From NCBI GenBank assembly GCA_035513215.1, contig DATKCK010000005.1:1-64000 (forward strand): a stretch of DNA of 64,000 nt. Reading direction: 5' to 3'. The translations under genes were made by a program, and so were the position numbers. The stretch's first letter is position 1. Each line of letters starts with the position of its first letter. Shown here in pieces: positions 1-9,084 of this stretch. The stretch is from DATCZB01 sp035513215. Its GTDB lineage: Bacteria > Pseudomonadota > Gammaproteobacteria > Steroidobacterales > Rariloculaceae. The notes below the pieces were generated by a model. That model ran no database searches. It was not told where the DNA came from and saw only the letters and a list, made by a program, of their open reading frames with translations.

Positions 1-1585
1 GCAGCCCCTCGAGCTTGACGCGGAGGAAGTTTCGGCCGGCCGCCGCGGTCCGGTTCTCCCATAGCCTGGCGGAATTCGGAGCCGCATCCGTCAGCTCGAG
101 GATGTCCGTGTCGCCGTCGTGATCGAAATCCGCGCAGACGATACTCCGCCCCGAAGTGGTTGCCGCGAGTCCGAGCGCCACCGCTTCTTCGGTGTACGTG
201 CCCGCGTCGTTCATCAGAAACACTCTGCTCGCATCCGTGTCGAAGGCGTCATACTCTGAAATGTACGAGCCCGGATAGCCATTCGTGTGATAAATGTCGA
301 GGTCGCCGTCGTTATCGATATCGAGGAAACAAGCGGCCCAACCAAAGGATCCGTCCGCGACGCCGAGTCTTTCCGTGTCATCGATGAGGCCAGAGGAGCC
401 GCCGACATTTACGAAGAGCCGATTCCCGTGCGGAGTGAAGAATTCATTGCCCGGTCCCAGGATACTCGTGACGAACCAGTCGAGATCGCCGTCGTTGTCG
501 ATGTCGCCGAGCGCCGACCCCATTCCGAACTGGGCTTCGCGCAGGATCGCGTTTTCGACAACACGAAATGTTCCATCACCGTTGTTGATCGCAAGCTGGG
601 TTGTGCCGAAGTCCGCCGCAATGGCGATGTCGGGCCAGGGATCGTTGCTGATGCGCGCGAAGGTCGGAGTGAAAGTAAAATCCGCGATCTGAACCTGACC
701 AACGTCGTTCTGGCAAAACTGTAGACCGCAAAACATATGAGGACGGGTAAGCCAGGTCATGTCCGAGATTCCGCTTTCTTCGCTGACGTTCACGTACCGA
801 ATACCGGACTCGTCGGACTCATTTCTCCACAGATGGTCGGTCTGACGCGTCCGCGGATCACCATATAGCTCGTCGGCCGTGCCCCAGTGCGTCAGGAACA
901 TGTCGAGATCGCCGTCGAGATCGTAGTCGCCGAAAGCGGCGGAGACGGTGTTCGAGGCCAGCATATTCACGATGTCGGGCGAATTCGATGTGACATCGGT
1001 GAAAAAGCAGTTGCCGTCGTTCTCGTAAATCTTGCTGGGGTCGTCGTAGATGCCGCCGACGAACAGATCGAGGTCGCCGTCGCCATCCATGTCGGCGAAA
1101 GTAGGCCCGCTATGGCGATCATTGCCTTTCCCGTCCAGGCGAGTGTTGGCGACGCCGGCCTGTTCGGCGATATCCTCGAACAGCAGGCCGTTGCCTTGCT
1201 CTGCGAACTGATTCAGATAGAGGCGATTCGGGCCACCGCCGCCGTCGGTTCCACCCGTGTTGCCATAGGTTATGAACAGGTCGATGTCACCGTCGCTGTC
1301 GCAGTCGCCGGCCGCCGCGCCGCCGATCGTCATCGTCGTCAGCTGCCAGACGAGCGCGCCTTTGAGGCCTCTCCCGGTGTAAGAAGGTTGGGTGTAGCCG
1401 ACCTGGTAGGCGATATTGGAGGCAGTCGTCACGTCGACGAAAGGCGTAGCCGGGGGCGGTGCCGCGGCCGCTTGCGGTGAGGGCGACGGTGACGGTGATG
1501 CGGGCGTAGCTTCCTCCCCGCCGCCTCCGCAAGCAGCAAGAGACAACGCTGAAACGATACGGAGTACAGTCAGCCCTATACGCAT
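1..1585 (-). CDS. FG-GAP/VCBS repeat lipoprotein of the CRTAC1/UnbV type, 3' end cut by window
   Basis: The frame is open from the ATG at 1585 to the window edge, so about 528 residues are visible and the C-terminus is missing. The N-terminus is a lipoprotein signal ending in LSLAAC, followed by a Gly/Glu and Pro/Ala-rich linker. At least six Asp-rich calcium-binding motifs of FG-GAP type follow (for example DCDSDGDIDLF, DMDGDGDLDLF, DIDNDGDLDWF, DIDNDGDLDIY). The last visible residues, NRTAAAGRNFLRVKLEG, look like the start of an ASPIC/UnbV domain. The protein is predicted to be a surface-anchored beta-propeller. Its substrate is unknown. Similar proteins often sit near TonB/SusD-like or TPR genes, none of which is visible on this side. 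Confidence 0.88.
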   Translation of the reverse strand, partial: MRIGLTVLRIVSALSLAACGGGGEEATPASPSPSPSPQAAAAPPPATPFVDVTTASNIAYQVGYTQPSYTGRGLKGALVWQLTTMTIGGAAAGDCDSDGDIDLFITYGNTGGTDGGGGPNRLYLNQFAEQGNGLLFEDIAEQAGVANTRLDGKGNDRHSGPTFADMDGDGDLDLFVGGIYDDPSKIYENDGNCFFTDVTSNSPDIVNMLASNTVSAAFGDYDLDGDLDMFLTHWGTADELYGDPRTRQTDHLWRNESDESGIRYVNVSEESGISDMTWLTRPHMFCGLQFCQNDVGQVQIADFTFTPTFARISNDPWPDIAIAADFGTTQLAINNGDGTFRVVENAILREAQFGMGSALGDIDNDGDLDWFVTSILGPGNEFFTPHGNRLFVNVGGSSGLIDDTERLGVADGSFGWAACFLDIDNDGDLDIYHTNGYPGSYISEYDAFDTDASRVFLMNDAGTYTEEAVALGLAATTSGRSIVCADFDHDGDTDILELTDAAPNSARLWENRTAAAGRNFLRVKLEGL

Positions 1586-1732
1586 CACCTGGCCCCCAAA
1601 CACCATCCGGCGTACCCTGGAGCACACCGGTCCATCGATGTTTCTAGAGAGTTCTTGAGATTTCTTCAGGCTACCTGCGGCCGGCGACTTTGTCCAACGG
1701 CGTGGCGCGGCGCACCTGAGGGCAGCGACAGC

Positions 1733-4700
1733 TCATGAACCACCCAGCGAGAGCAGCGTCGCGTTGCCGCCAACGGCCGCCGTATTGATGCATACGGACT
1801 GCTCGGTCGCGAAGCGGATCAGGTAGTTCGGGCCGCCAGCTTTCGGTCCCGTCCCCGAGACGCCCATGCCCCCGAAAGGCTGCACGCCGACGACGGCCCC
1901 GATCATGTTGCGATTGACGTAGACGTTGCCGACACGCGCGCGGCTCGCGATCTTTTCGGCGAAATCGTTGATCCGGCTGTGGATGCCGAGCGTGAGCCCG
2001 TATCCCAGCGCGTTGATCTCATCGACGAGCGCATCGATGTCTTCAGCCTCGTAACGCAGAAAGTGCAGAATGGGGCCGAAGACTTCGCCTTCGAGATCGG
2101 CGGGACGCTCGATCTCGATCAGCGTCGGCGGCACATAGAGTCCCGCGCCCCGTTCTTTCGGCAGCCGGCAACCGAATTCGATGTTTTTGTCCGAGTCTTC
2201 AAGATAATCGAGCAGTTTTTGCCTCGCCTCGGGATCGATGATGGGACCGACGTCAGTCTCAAGCAGCGCCGGATCGCCGATCACGAGCTCGGCCATGCGG
2301 CCTTTCAGCATCGTGAGGACCTCGTCGGCCGTATCCCGCTGCAGGCAGAGCAAACGCAGCGCCGAGCAGCGCTGGCCGGCGCTGCCGAAGGCCGACAGCG
2401 CAACGTCGCGGACGACCTGCTCGGTCAGGGCGGAGCTGTCGACGATCATGGCATTGACGCCACCAGTCTCGGCGATCAGTGCTGCCAGCGGTCCCGTACG
2501 TCTCGCGAGCGCCTGGTTGATGCTCCGCGCGGTCTCGATCGAGCCCGTAAACGCCACTCCGGCGAGACGCGGGTCTTCGAGCAGTGCACCGGCAACGTCC
2601 GGCCCCTTGCCCGGCAGAAACTGCAGCGCACCATCGGGGATACCTCCCTCGAGCAGCAGCTCGACGACGTGCGCCGCGACGAGCGAGGTTTGCTCGGCCG
2701 GTTTCGCGAGCACGCTGTTGCCGGCCGCGAGCGCCGCGGCAATCTGACCCGTGAAGATCGCTACCGGGAAATTCCAGGGACTGATGCAGAGAAAGACGCC
2801 GCGGCCGGATAGCCGCAACAGGTTCCGCTCACCGGTCGGGCCCGCCAGCTCGATGGGCGTCGCGAACTGACGCATGCACTCGCGAGCGTAGTAGCGTAGA
2901 AAGTCCACGGCCTCGCGGATCTCGGCGAGGCTGTCGGCGATCGTGCGGCCGCCTTCACTGACGCATAGCGCCACGAGCTCGGCGCGATCCCGTTCGATGA
3001 GATCCGCGGCCCGGCGCAGACAATCGGTGCGCTCGGGCGCCGGTTGCGCGTTCCACTCCGGAAATTGTCCTGCCGCGCGTTCGAGTGCGAGGCGCGCCGT
3101 ATCAGCGTCGGCGAACGCGACTTCGCCGATCACGCGCGTCCAGTCGGAAGGATCTCGCGACTCGTATCGGGTACCGTCGCAGCGCTTGCCGTCAACCACC
3201 GGCGCGGCCCGCTTTTGAACTTCAGCGCCCCGCGCCAGGGCAGCCGCGAGCGGCACGAGCTCCGCGGGATCGGCAAGATTGACACCGGCCGAGTTCAGCC
3301 GCTCGGACCCGAACAGCGCCGACGGCAACGGGATTCGCGGATGCGGCAGGTTCGCGATGGACTCGGTCTCGCGCAGGGGGTCCAGGACGACCTCGTCGAT
3401 TGGCACCTCTTCGTCGGTAGTGCGGTTGACGAACGATGTGTTCGCGCCGTTCTCGAGCAGCCGGCGGACGAGGTAGGGCAGCAGATCCTCGTGCGAGCCT
3501 ACCGGCGCATAGACACGGCACCGGCGCGCGCCGTTCCTGCCGCCGATGCTTTCCTCCGCGGTCGGCGCCAGAATCTCGTCATAGAGCGCTTCGCCCATGC
3601 CGTGGAGACGCTGGAACTCGAAGTCGCCGCCCGTCCCGGCATGAAGAATCCAGGCAACAGTATGCGCATTGTGAGTCGCAAACTGCGGATAGAGTGCCGG
3701 ACTTCGTTGCAGCAGACGTCCCGCGCAGGCCAGATAGGAAACGTCCGTCGAGCTCTTCCGCGTGAAGACCGGATATCCGGCCAGGCCCTGCTCCTGCGCG
3801 CGCTTGATTTCCGTGTCCCAATAGGCGCCCTTGACGAGCCGAACGGGGATTGAGCGCCTGCCTGCGTCGGCGAGCCGGCCGAGCCACTCGATGACCGACG
3901 GCGCGCGCTTTTGATAGGCCTGCACGGCGATTCCGAGTCCGGGCCACCCTTCGAGCGCTGGAACGCCGAAAATCTCGCGAAAGACGGCGAGCGTCAGCTC
4001 CAGCCGGTCGGCCTCCTCGGCGTCGATCGTCAGTGCGATACCGGACTGTTTCGCAAGACGCGTCAGCGTTACCACGCTGTCCGTGAGCTCAGGTAGAGCG
4101 CGGGCGGTTTGCGCGAACTCGAAGCGCGGGCAAAGCGCCGACAGTTTCACCGAGATGCTCGGCGCGGCCATCAGATCCGCCGCCGGTTCCGCCTGCCGGC
4201 CGATCGCGGTGACGGCTTCCGCGTAGGCATCGAGGTATCGTCGTGCGTCGGCTGCCGTCAGCGCGGCCTCGCCGAGCATGTCGTAGGAATAGCGATATGC
4301 ATCGTCGCGGCCCGCGCGCTCGAGTGCTTCGTCGATCGTCCGTCCCATGACGAACTGTCGCCCGAGAATGCGCATCGCCTGTCGAAGGGCGGTGCGAATC
4401 AGCGGCTCGCCGAGCCGGCCGAACGCCCGGTCGAAGGTTTGCGACAGCGTGCGATGGTCGAGATCGCCGCGCCTCGTAACGCGGCCTGTCAACATGAGCC
4501 CCCATGTCGCCGCGTTGACGAAGAGCGACTCGCTGGCGCCGAGATGCCGACGAAAATCCGCGTCCCCGAGCTTGTCGGCGATCAGCCGGTCGGCGGTCGC
4601 GGCATCGGGAATGCGCAGCAGCGCCTCGGCCAGGCACATGAGCACGATGCCTTCTTCCGAAGAGAGATCGTACTCGCCCATGAACGCATCCAGGCCGCCG

Positions 4701-4912
4701 AGCTCGCCCTTCTGCGCTCGCACGCGTTCGACCAGGCGCTTTGCGTGCTCGAGGACGCTCGCGCTATCGGACTCGCTCGAACTGGCTTCTTCCGCCAGCC
4801 GCAGCACCATTTCTGTCTCGTCGGCCAGATAGGGACAGGCGAGGGCGTCGAGGTCGAGCGGGATGTCCCGGTCGCGCGACGCGAAGATCCAGTGACGCGA
4901 ATGCCTGCTCAT
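1733..4912 (-). CDS. putA: Bifunctional proline dehydrogenase / L-glutamate gamma-semialdehyde dehydrogenase PutA, short form
   Basis: PutA oxidises proline to glutamate in two steps. The roughly 1,060-residue protein lacks the N-terminal ribbon-helix-helix DNA-binding domain of the 1,320-residue E. coli protein, so it resembles short, enzyme-only PutA. The FAD-dependent proline dehydrogenase barrel spans about 190-480 and includes LVKGAYWDTEIKRAQ and RKSSTDVSYLAC. The aldehyde dehydrogenase domain spans about 560-1010, with AETGG (Glu near 816) and the catalytic Cys in SAGQRCSALR near 850. An ATG at 4918 is also possible, but the ATG at 4912 has better spacing to AGGA. It begins 24 bases after the upstream amidohydrolase stop, so the two may be co-transcribed. 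No DNA-binding autoregulation is expected. Confidence 0.95.
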   Translation of the reverse strand: MSRHSRHWIFASRDRDIPLDLDALACPYLADETEMVLRLAEEASSSESDSASVLEHAKRLVERVRAQKGELGGLDAFMGEYDLSSEEGIVLMCLAEALLRIPDAATADRLIADKLGDADFRRHLGASESLFVNAATWGLMLTGRVTRRGDLDHRTLSQTFDRAFGRLGEPLIRTALRQAMRILGRQFVMGRTIDEALERAGRDDAYRYSYDMLGEAALTAADARRYLDAYAEAVTAIGRQAEPAADLMAAPSISVKLSALCPRFEFAQTARALPELTDSVVTLTRLAKQSGIALTIDAEEADRLELTLAVFREIFGVPALEGWPGLGIAVQAYQKRAPSVIEWLGRLADAGRRSIPVRLVKGAYWDTEIKRAQEQGLAGYPVFTRKSSTDVSYLACAGRLLQRSPALYPQFATHNAHTVAWILHAGTGGDFEFQRLHGMGEALYDEILAPTAEESIGGRNGARRCRVYAPVGSHEDLLPYLVRRLLENGANTSFVNRTTDEEVPIDEVVLDPLRETESIANLPHPRIPLPSALFGSERLNSAGVNLADPAELVPLAAALARGAEVQKRAAPVVDGKRCDGTRYESRDPSDWTRVIGEVAFADADTARLALERAAGQFPEWNAQPAPERTDCLRRAADLIERDRAELVALCVSEGGRTIADSLAEIREAVDFLRYYARECMRQFATPIELAGPTGERNLLRLSGRGVFLCISPWNFPVAIFTGQIAAALAAGNSVLAKPAEQTSLVAAHVVELLLEGGIPDGALQFLPGKGPDVAGALLEDPRLAGVAFTGSIETARSINQALARRTGPLAALIAETGGVNAMIVDSSALTEQVVRDVALSAFGSAGQRCSALRLLCLQRDTADEVLTMLKGRMAELVIGDPALLETDVGPIIDPEARQKLLDYLEDSDKNIEFGCRLPKERGAGLYVPPTLIEIERPADLEGEVFGPILHFLRYEAEDIDALVDEINALGYGLTLGIHSRINDFAEKIASRARVGNVYVNRNMIGAVVGVQPFGGMGVSGTGPKAGGPNYLIRFATEQSVCINTAAVGGNATLLSLGGS

Positions 4913-4936
4913 GAGCATCCTGCTGTAAGTGGCGAC

Positions 4937-6133
4937 CTACGGCACGATCTCGCCCTCGAGATAGGCATCGACGATCCGTCGCGTATTCGTGATGTCGTCC
5001 AGCGGATTCGCCTCGAGCACGATGAAATCGGCGCGCTTGCCGGCCTCGATCGTGCCGGCATCGTCGAGCCCCATGAGCTCCGCCGAGTTAGCTGTCGCGG
5101 CAACGATGACCTCGGCCGGGCTCATGCCGGCTGCAACCATATCCTCGAGCTCGACGTGCGGCGCCCAGAATGTGTTGCCGTCGGTGCCGAAAGCGATGCG
5201 CATGCCGGCATCGCTGAGCCGCGCCAGGTTGCGCGCCTGGATCCCGAAAGCCGGTTGCACCTGGAAGCGCTCGACATTGTTGGCCCGCAACTCTGCGAGC
5301 TCGTCGGCCGGAAGGGAACCTTCGAGCCAGTCGAGGTTCGTCGGCGCGCCGCGACTCGGCAGATTCGGCACGAGCATGACTTCGGGCCGCTCGAGCACGA
5401 GCTCGACGAATTCGTCATCGACGTCCCGATCGCGCACGCCATGAGCGAATGCATCGACACCGGCCCGCAGCAGACCCTTGGCGTCCTCGAGCGAAAAGAG
5501 ATGCGCCGTCACTTTGAGAGCGTTGGAATGAGCTTCGTCGATGACGGCGGTGTAGAGCTCGGGCTCAAGTTTCTCGTACTGGCCGTTGCGGTCATCGACC
5601 CAGATCTTGATGATGTCGACGTTTCGCGCTGCCTCGTCGCGCACGGCCTGCCGTGCCTCGTTGACCGTCGTCACCCAATGCGGTACCTCGCTCCGGCCGG
5701 GCTCGGGCGCCGTGATGCCCCGTCCGGCCGTGCGGTAGCGCGCGATGCCCGGAATCGCTTCCTGACGGAGCCCGAGCGGCGCGTCCGCGCCGTCGGATCC
5801 GAGACTCATCGCAGCGCCAATGCCTTGCTCGGCGCGCCGTCGCAGGTCCTCGATCAGTGCGTCCCGCGTCGTGCTCATATGGACGTGGGTGTCGATGATC
5901 GCCGGCATCACCGTCATGCCGGTCAGGTCGACGCTCGCCGCGTCGGCCGGCACGCGGAGCTCGCCGGTTGCGCCGACGCTCGTGAATCGCCCGCCGGCGA
6001 CCGTGAAGGTCGCGTTCTCGATGACACGGCCGTCGCCGACGATGACGCGGGCGTCCGTGTAAACGGTAGTGTCCGACTCCTGGGCCGAGCAGGCGCAAGC
6101 CAGCAGCGCCAGCCAAAACATCGTCCGCTTCAT
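4937..6133 (-). CDS. Amidohydrolase-family lipoprotein (imidazolonepropionase-like)
   Basis: This 398-residue metal-dependent hydrolase starts at the ATG at 6133, preceded by GGGGA. An in-frame extension to 6220 has no such site. The N-terminus is a lipoprotein signal with LLAC at residues 10-13. The composite-domain beta-sandwich follows, then the metal-binding DTHVHMS (His83, His85). Later metal-site segments are TAHLFSLEDAKG, AFAHGV and FGTDGNTFWAPH. The family includes imidazolonepropionase, prolidase-like and other periplasmic amidohydrolases. The substrate cannot be read from the sequence. Its place directly upstream of putA suggests a peptide- or proline-related role, but this is only contextual. 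Confidence 0.87.
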   Translation of the reverse strand: MKRTMFWLALLACACSAQESDTTVYTDARVIVGDGRVIENATFTVAGGRFTSVGATGELRVPADAASVDLTGMTVMPAIIDTHVHMSTTRDALIEDLRRRAEQGIGAAMSLGSDGADAPLGLRQEAIPGIARYRTAGRGITAPEPGRSEVPHWVTTVNEARQAVRDEAARNVDIIKIWVDDRNGQYEKLEPELYTAVIDEAHSNALKVTAHLFSLEDAKGLLRAGVDAFAHGVRDRDVDDEFVELVLERPEVMLVPNLPSRGAPTNLDWLEGSLPADELAELRANNVERFQVQPAFGIQARNLARLSDAGMRIAFGTDGNTFWAPHVELEDMVAAGMSPAEVIVAATANSAELMGLDDAGTIEAGKRADFIVLEANPLDDITNTRRIVDAYLEGEIVP

Positions 6134-6255
6134 GCCTGTCCCCCTCGATGGATCGGGCCGACCTTGCGCATCATACCCGAGGTCGGACCGAGGGCGTGCC
6201 TGGCCGCGGCTCGATGACATGCGCTTGACGGCCGACTGTCCTATACTCTACATTC

Positions 6256-6273
6256 GTCGAGAAGATTCTCGAC
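6256..6273. promoter_or_regulatory. Perfect 8-2-8 palindrome, candidate operator upstream of the membrane-protein pair
   Basis: GTCGAGAA-GA-TTCTCGAC is a perfect inverted repeat. It lies 49 bases upstream of the TTG start at 6322 and 8 bases after TATACT (6242-6247), a possible -10 box. The position suits a repressor site just downstream of a promoter, or a hairpin in the leader. No regulator is assigned. Confidence 0.45.
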
Positions 6274-6321
6274 AGGCGTAGAGAAACGTTTGCTGCCCTT
6301 GAGCCCTGCCCGGAAAAACGA

Positions 6322-6810
6322 TTGAGCTTGCTGGCTTACCTCGAGGCCACGGCTCTGTCGCAGTGGCTGTCGATTTCGATGCTGGGCTTTCCGACGCTGA
6401 TCGCCCTGCATTCGGTGGGTATGGCCGTGGTCGTCGGGCTGTCGCTGATCGTCGCTTTGCGCCTGAACGGGGTCGTTGTTACCGGCATCGACGGACAACT
6501 CGTTGCGAAGCTTCTGACCATCGCCGCGTGGGGATTCGTCCTGAACTTCGTTACCGGGCTTGCGCTTTTCATCACGCGCGGCGCGGATTACATCACGAGC
6601 GGCATCTTTCTGATCAAGATGCTGCTCGTCATCGTTAGCGCGATCATTCTGTTCTGGCTCAGGGAGCGGCTCGAGCCCGTCGACTCGACATCGAGAGCTC
6701 TCGTGGCGGACAGGCTTGCCAGAAATCTGTCGCTGGTTGCCGCGACGCTGTGGTTCGCTGCCGTCGTCGCCGGACGCTTGATCGCGTATCTCTCGGATCT
6801 TTACCGATGA
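6322..6810 (+). CDS. Four-helix integral membrane protein, first gene of a paralogous pair
   Basis: The 162-residue protein is almost entirely hydrophobic, with about four membrane helices. It begins at TTG (6322); no better ATG is present. Its signatures are LHSVGMAVVVGL, GFVLNFVTGLALF, YITSGIFLIKM and AGRLIAYL. The same residues recur in the gene at 13199-13666, which also starts with TTG. The downstream gene (6807) begins inside its stop codon (ATGA) and belongs to the same family. A conserved His in helix 2 and a Lys in helix 3 stand out. It may belong to an uncharacterised DUF family (possibly DUF6644). The function is unknown. Confidence 0.8.
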   Translation: MSLLAYLEATALSQWLSISMLGFPTLIALHSVGMAVVVGLSLIVALRLNGVVVTGIDGQLVAKLLTIAAWGFVLNFVTGLALFITRGADYITSGIFLIKMLLVIVSAIILFWLRERLEPVDSTSRALVADRLARNLSLVAATLWFAAVVAGRLIAYLSDLYR

Positions 6811-7280
6811 GTCCCGACGTCTGGGCCTGGATCGCGAATACTCCTGTCAGGACGTGGGTCGTCGACTCGCCCTACGTCTGGCCGACGCTCGAGTCGATCC
6901 ATTTCGCGAGTCTCTGCGTGCTCATGGGAAGCCTTCTGGTGGTCGATCTGCGTCTGATCGGTCTTTACCGGCAGCCGTGCGCGCCGACAGTGAGATTCCT
7001 CATTCGGCTTGCGGTCGCCGCTTTCGCTATCAACCTGGCGACGGGGCTTTTGTTCTTTCTCGGCAATACATACAAGTATGTGGACAACGCGGCCTTCGAG
7101 CTGAAGCTGGTATTGATCGCGATCGCGGGGCTCAATGCGTTGCTCTACAAGCGCAGCCTCAGCCATATCGTGGAATCCGACGAGCTGTCATGGAGCTCGG
7201 TCGGTGTCGGCTGGCTGTCTCTGCTCCTCTGGAGCGGCGTGATCGTTTGTGGGCGCATGATTACGTTTTACGCACCATGA
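6807..7280 (+). CDS. Four-helix integral membrane protein, second gene of the pair
   Basis: This 157-residue membrane protein starts at an ATG overlapping the previous stop by four bases, which implies translational coupling. It has about four hydrophobic segments. The motif WPTLESIHFASLC, then DLRLIG, AFAINLATGL and FELKLVLIAIAGLN match the gene at 12698-13189 closely (WPTLETLHFLGLC, DLRLIG, GFAINLITGLGF, VKMVLVVLAGLN). It also shares the His and LRLxG pattern with its own upstream neighbour, so the pair probably forms a hetero-oligomer. The function is unknown. Confidence 0.8.
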   Translation: MSPDVWAWIANTPVRTWVVDSPYVWPTLESIHFASLCVLMGSLLVVDLRLIGLYRQPCAPTVRFLIRLAVAAFAINLATGLLFFLGNTYKYVDNAAFELKLVLIAIAGLNALLYKRSLSHIVESDELSWSSVGVGWLSLLLWSGVIVCGRMITFYAP

Positions 7281-7305
7281 TCGGGCGGCGACTGGCCCGA
7301 TACAT

Positions 7306-7330
7306 CGAGCCCCGCATGCCGCGGGGCTCG
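7306..7330. terminator. Bidirectional hairpin between convergent genes
   Basis: CGAGCCCCGC and GCGGGGCTCG form a perfect 10-bp stem with a 5-base loop. It lies 26 bases after the stop at 7280 and 12 bases from the convergent gene's stop at 7342. There is no long T-run on either side, so it is a GC-rich terminator of modest certainty. Confidence 0.6.
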
Positions 7331-7341
7331 GCATCGTCGTT

Positions 7342-7887
7342 CTATTGCGGCTGTCCCGCGAAATTCAGTTGCCCGAGAGACGCCAACATCTGCCCCGGAT
7401 CCATGCCGGCCAGGCCGGCAATCGATTCAGAAAGCTGCTGCGCGCTGATGGAACCCGCGACGTTGACGAATATGGCTTCGGCCTCTCCGACGATCATCGC
7501 GGTCACGCCCGTGATCGTCTCCTCGTTTCCGCGGATGTAGATTCTGATGTTGCCGTCGTCCTGAACGCTGACGACCCGCTCCCAGTCTTCTCTCTCGAGC
7601 CGCTCGGACGCTTCATCGAGGAATTCGACGACGTCGTCGACGTTCTCGAGCGCCTTGTACATTCGCACGCGGACGCCTTGGATGCTCGAGAGCAGCTCGG
7701 CTGCCGCGGGATTCTCGCGGCGAGTCGTTGCGCTCGCAATGCCGAGCAGGGTCGGGCTCAGGTCGACCTGAACGGCGGCTTGGTCGGGAACGCCCGGAAT
7801 CTGGCCGAAATCGAAATAATCCTGAGCCATGGCGATCGTGCCGGTACCGACCGCCAGGCCTGCAACGATTAGTCTCTTCGTAAACAT
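7342..7887 (-). CDS. DUF4252 domain-containing secreted protein
   Basis: The 181-residue protein has an N-terminal signal peptide (MFTKRLIVAGLAVGTGTIAMA, cleavage expected near residue 21). The mature part has the alpha/beta pattern of DUF4252: an IQGVRVRMYKALEN segment, the WERVVSVQDDGNIRIYIR strand pair, and EAIFVNVAGSISAQQL. The start at 7887 follows GGGAG at good spacing. Family members are periplasmic or outer-membrane-associated proteins of unknown function, sometimes in anti-sigma operons. It is monocistronic here and converges on the membrane-protein pair. Confidence 0.82.
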   Translation of the reverse strand: MFTKRLIVAGLAVGTGTIAMAQDYFDFGQIPGVPDQAAVQVDLSPTLLGIASATTRRENPAAAELLSSIQGVRVRMYKALENVDDVVEFLDEASERLEREDWERVVSVQDDGNIRIYIRGNEETITGVTAMIVGEAEAIFVNVAGSISAQQLSESIAGLAGMDPGQMLASLGQLNFAGQPQ

Positions 7888-8044
7888 GAACTGATCTCCC
7901 GTTTGCCTTCCACGTAAGGGCTTCGCGGAGCCGCCGTCGGGGCGGCTCGGTGAAGGTGTTCAGTTCAAGGGACGTCGTGTGGCCTCGAAGGTTACGAACT
8001 GTCGGTGTTCGCTTTGCCGACCGGTTACATTCGAACAAGCGCTC

Positions 8045-8923
8045 TTACGACTCCCACGTCAGCCGCCAGTTCTTCGTATCGCTGACGATCCGGCCGGCCG
8101 TCGGATCGCAGAAATGGCTGCCGATCACCGTGACGTCGCGGTCGGCGAAACGCTCGCAGAACGCCTGGCGCGTCGCGATGCCCTGGGTCTTGTCGCTGTC
8201 GGCATTCATCGGCAGGTCCGGCCGCGCGAGCTGGATCGGGTGATGCATCAGGTCGCCCGTGATCACGGCTTCCTCGCCGCGGGAGCGGATCAGCACGCTG
8301 ACGTGGCCCGGCGTGTGGCCCGGAGTCGGGAACAGGCTGACCTCGGGGCAGATCTCGTGGTTCGAGTCGATCAGGTCGACGAGCCCGGCCTCGACGACCG
8401 GGTCGATCGCGTCGACCCAGTGATCGAAATGACCTTCGCCCGCCGCGCGGGCGGCCTGCCAGTGCTCGTACTCGTGCCGGTCGAACAGATAGCGCGCATT
8501 CGGGAAGGTCGGAACCCAGCGCCCGTTCTCGGCGCGCGTGTTCCAGCCGACGTGATCGAAATGCAGATGCGTGCAAAGGACGATGTCGGCGGTGTCGGGA
8601 TCGTAGCCGGCCGCGGCGAGATCGTCGAGGTAGTCCGACTGCATGTTCGTGAAGATCTCGTACTCCCGGACGCGCCCCTCGCCGATGCAGGTATCGACGA
8701 TGATCGTTTTCGACGGCGTTTTCATGGCAAAGGCCTGGAACGAGATCTTCATCTGCCCGTCGGGCGTCACGAAATTCGGCGCGAGCCAGGAATAGTGCTT
8801 GCCGAGATCGGGTTCCGTTTCGGTCGAAAGCATCGTAAACGGATCCTCGTGCGCGTTGACCTCGACGATGCGGGTCACCTTAACGTCACCGATCTGCCAG
8901 TGCCTGATGTGCTCTGTCGCCAT
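8045..8923 (-). CDS. MBL-fold metallo-hydrolase
   Basis: The 292-residue cytoplasmic protein has the zinc-binding motif THLHFDHVGWN (His119, His121, Asp123, His124), then PTPGHTPGHVSVLI and GDLMHHPIQL, supplying the other metal ligands. The C-terminal VIGSHFCDPTAG carries the last His. The start at 8923 follows GGAGG. The length and motif order are those of AttM/AiiA-like and related hydrolases. Lactone, phosphodiester or ester substrates are all possible. It stands alone, divergent from the MFS gene. Confidence 0.88.
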   Translation of the reverse strand: MATEHIRHWQIGDVKVTRIVEVNAHEDPFTMLSTETEPDLGKHYSWLAPNFVTPDGQMKISFQAFAMKTPSKTIIVDTCIGEGRVREYEIFTNMQSDYLDDLAAAGYDPDTADIVLCTHLHFDHVGWNTRAENGRWVPTFPNARYLFDRHEYEHWQAARAAGEGHFDHWVDAIDPVVEAGLVDLIDSNHEICPEVSLFPTPGHTPGHVSVLIRSRGEEAVITGDLMHHPIQLARPDLPMNADSDKTQGIATRQAFCERFADRDVTVIGSHFCDPTAGRIVSDTKNWRLTWES

Positions 8924-9084
8924 GATTCCCTCCTTCGAGCGTAGAGCTTAAACCACAACAGGGGGCTGCGGACCCCGGGGCGCTCGCGGGACTGGACGCG
9001 GGACGCGCAAGCGCCTAGGGTGCGCATTGCTTACAAGAAGAATTCGCTGCCCCCAACCGGGCTGCGCTTGCTTAGGGGGATAGC

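Noticed and set aside
1..1585. Repeated GTCGCCGTC-like short motifs resembling direct repeats or a CRISPR
   Set aside because: They are codons for the recurring Asp-rich calcium motifs of the FG-GAP gene. Spacing and sequence vary and there are no uniform spacers.
4109..6217. 702-codon open frame opposite putA and the amidohydrolase
   Set aside because: No recognisable domains, and it lies fully over two well-supported genes.
6225..6247. TTGACG followed by TATACT as a standard promoter
   Set aside because: The spacer is only 11 bases, too short for a sigma-70 promoter; only the -10-like box was kept as context.
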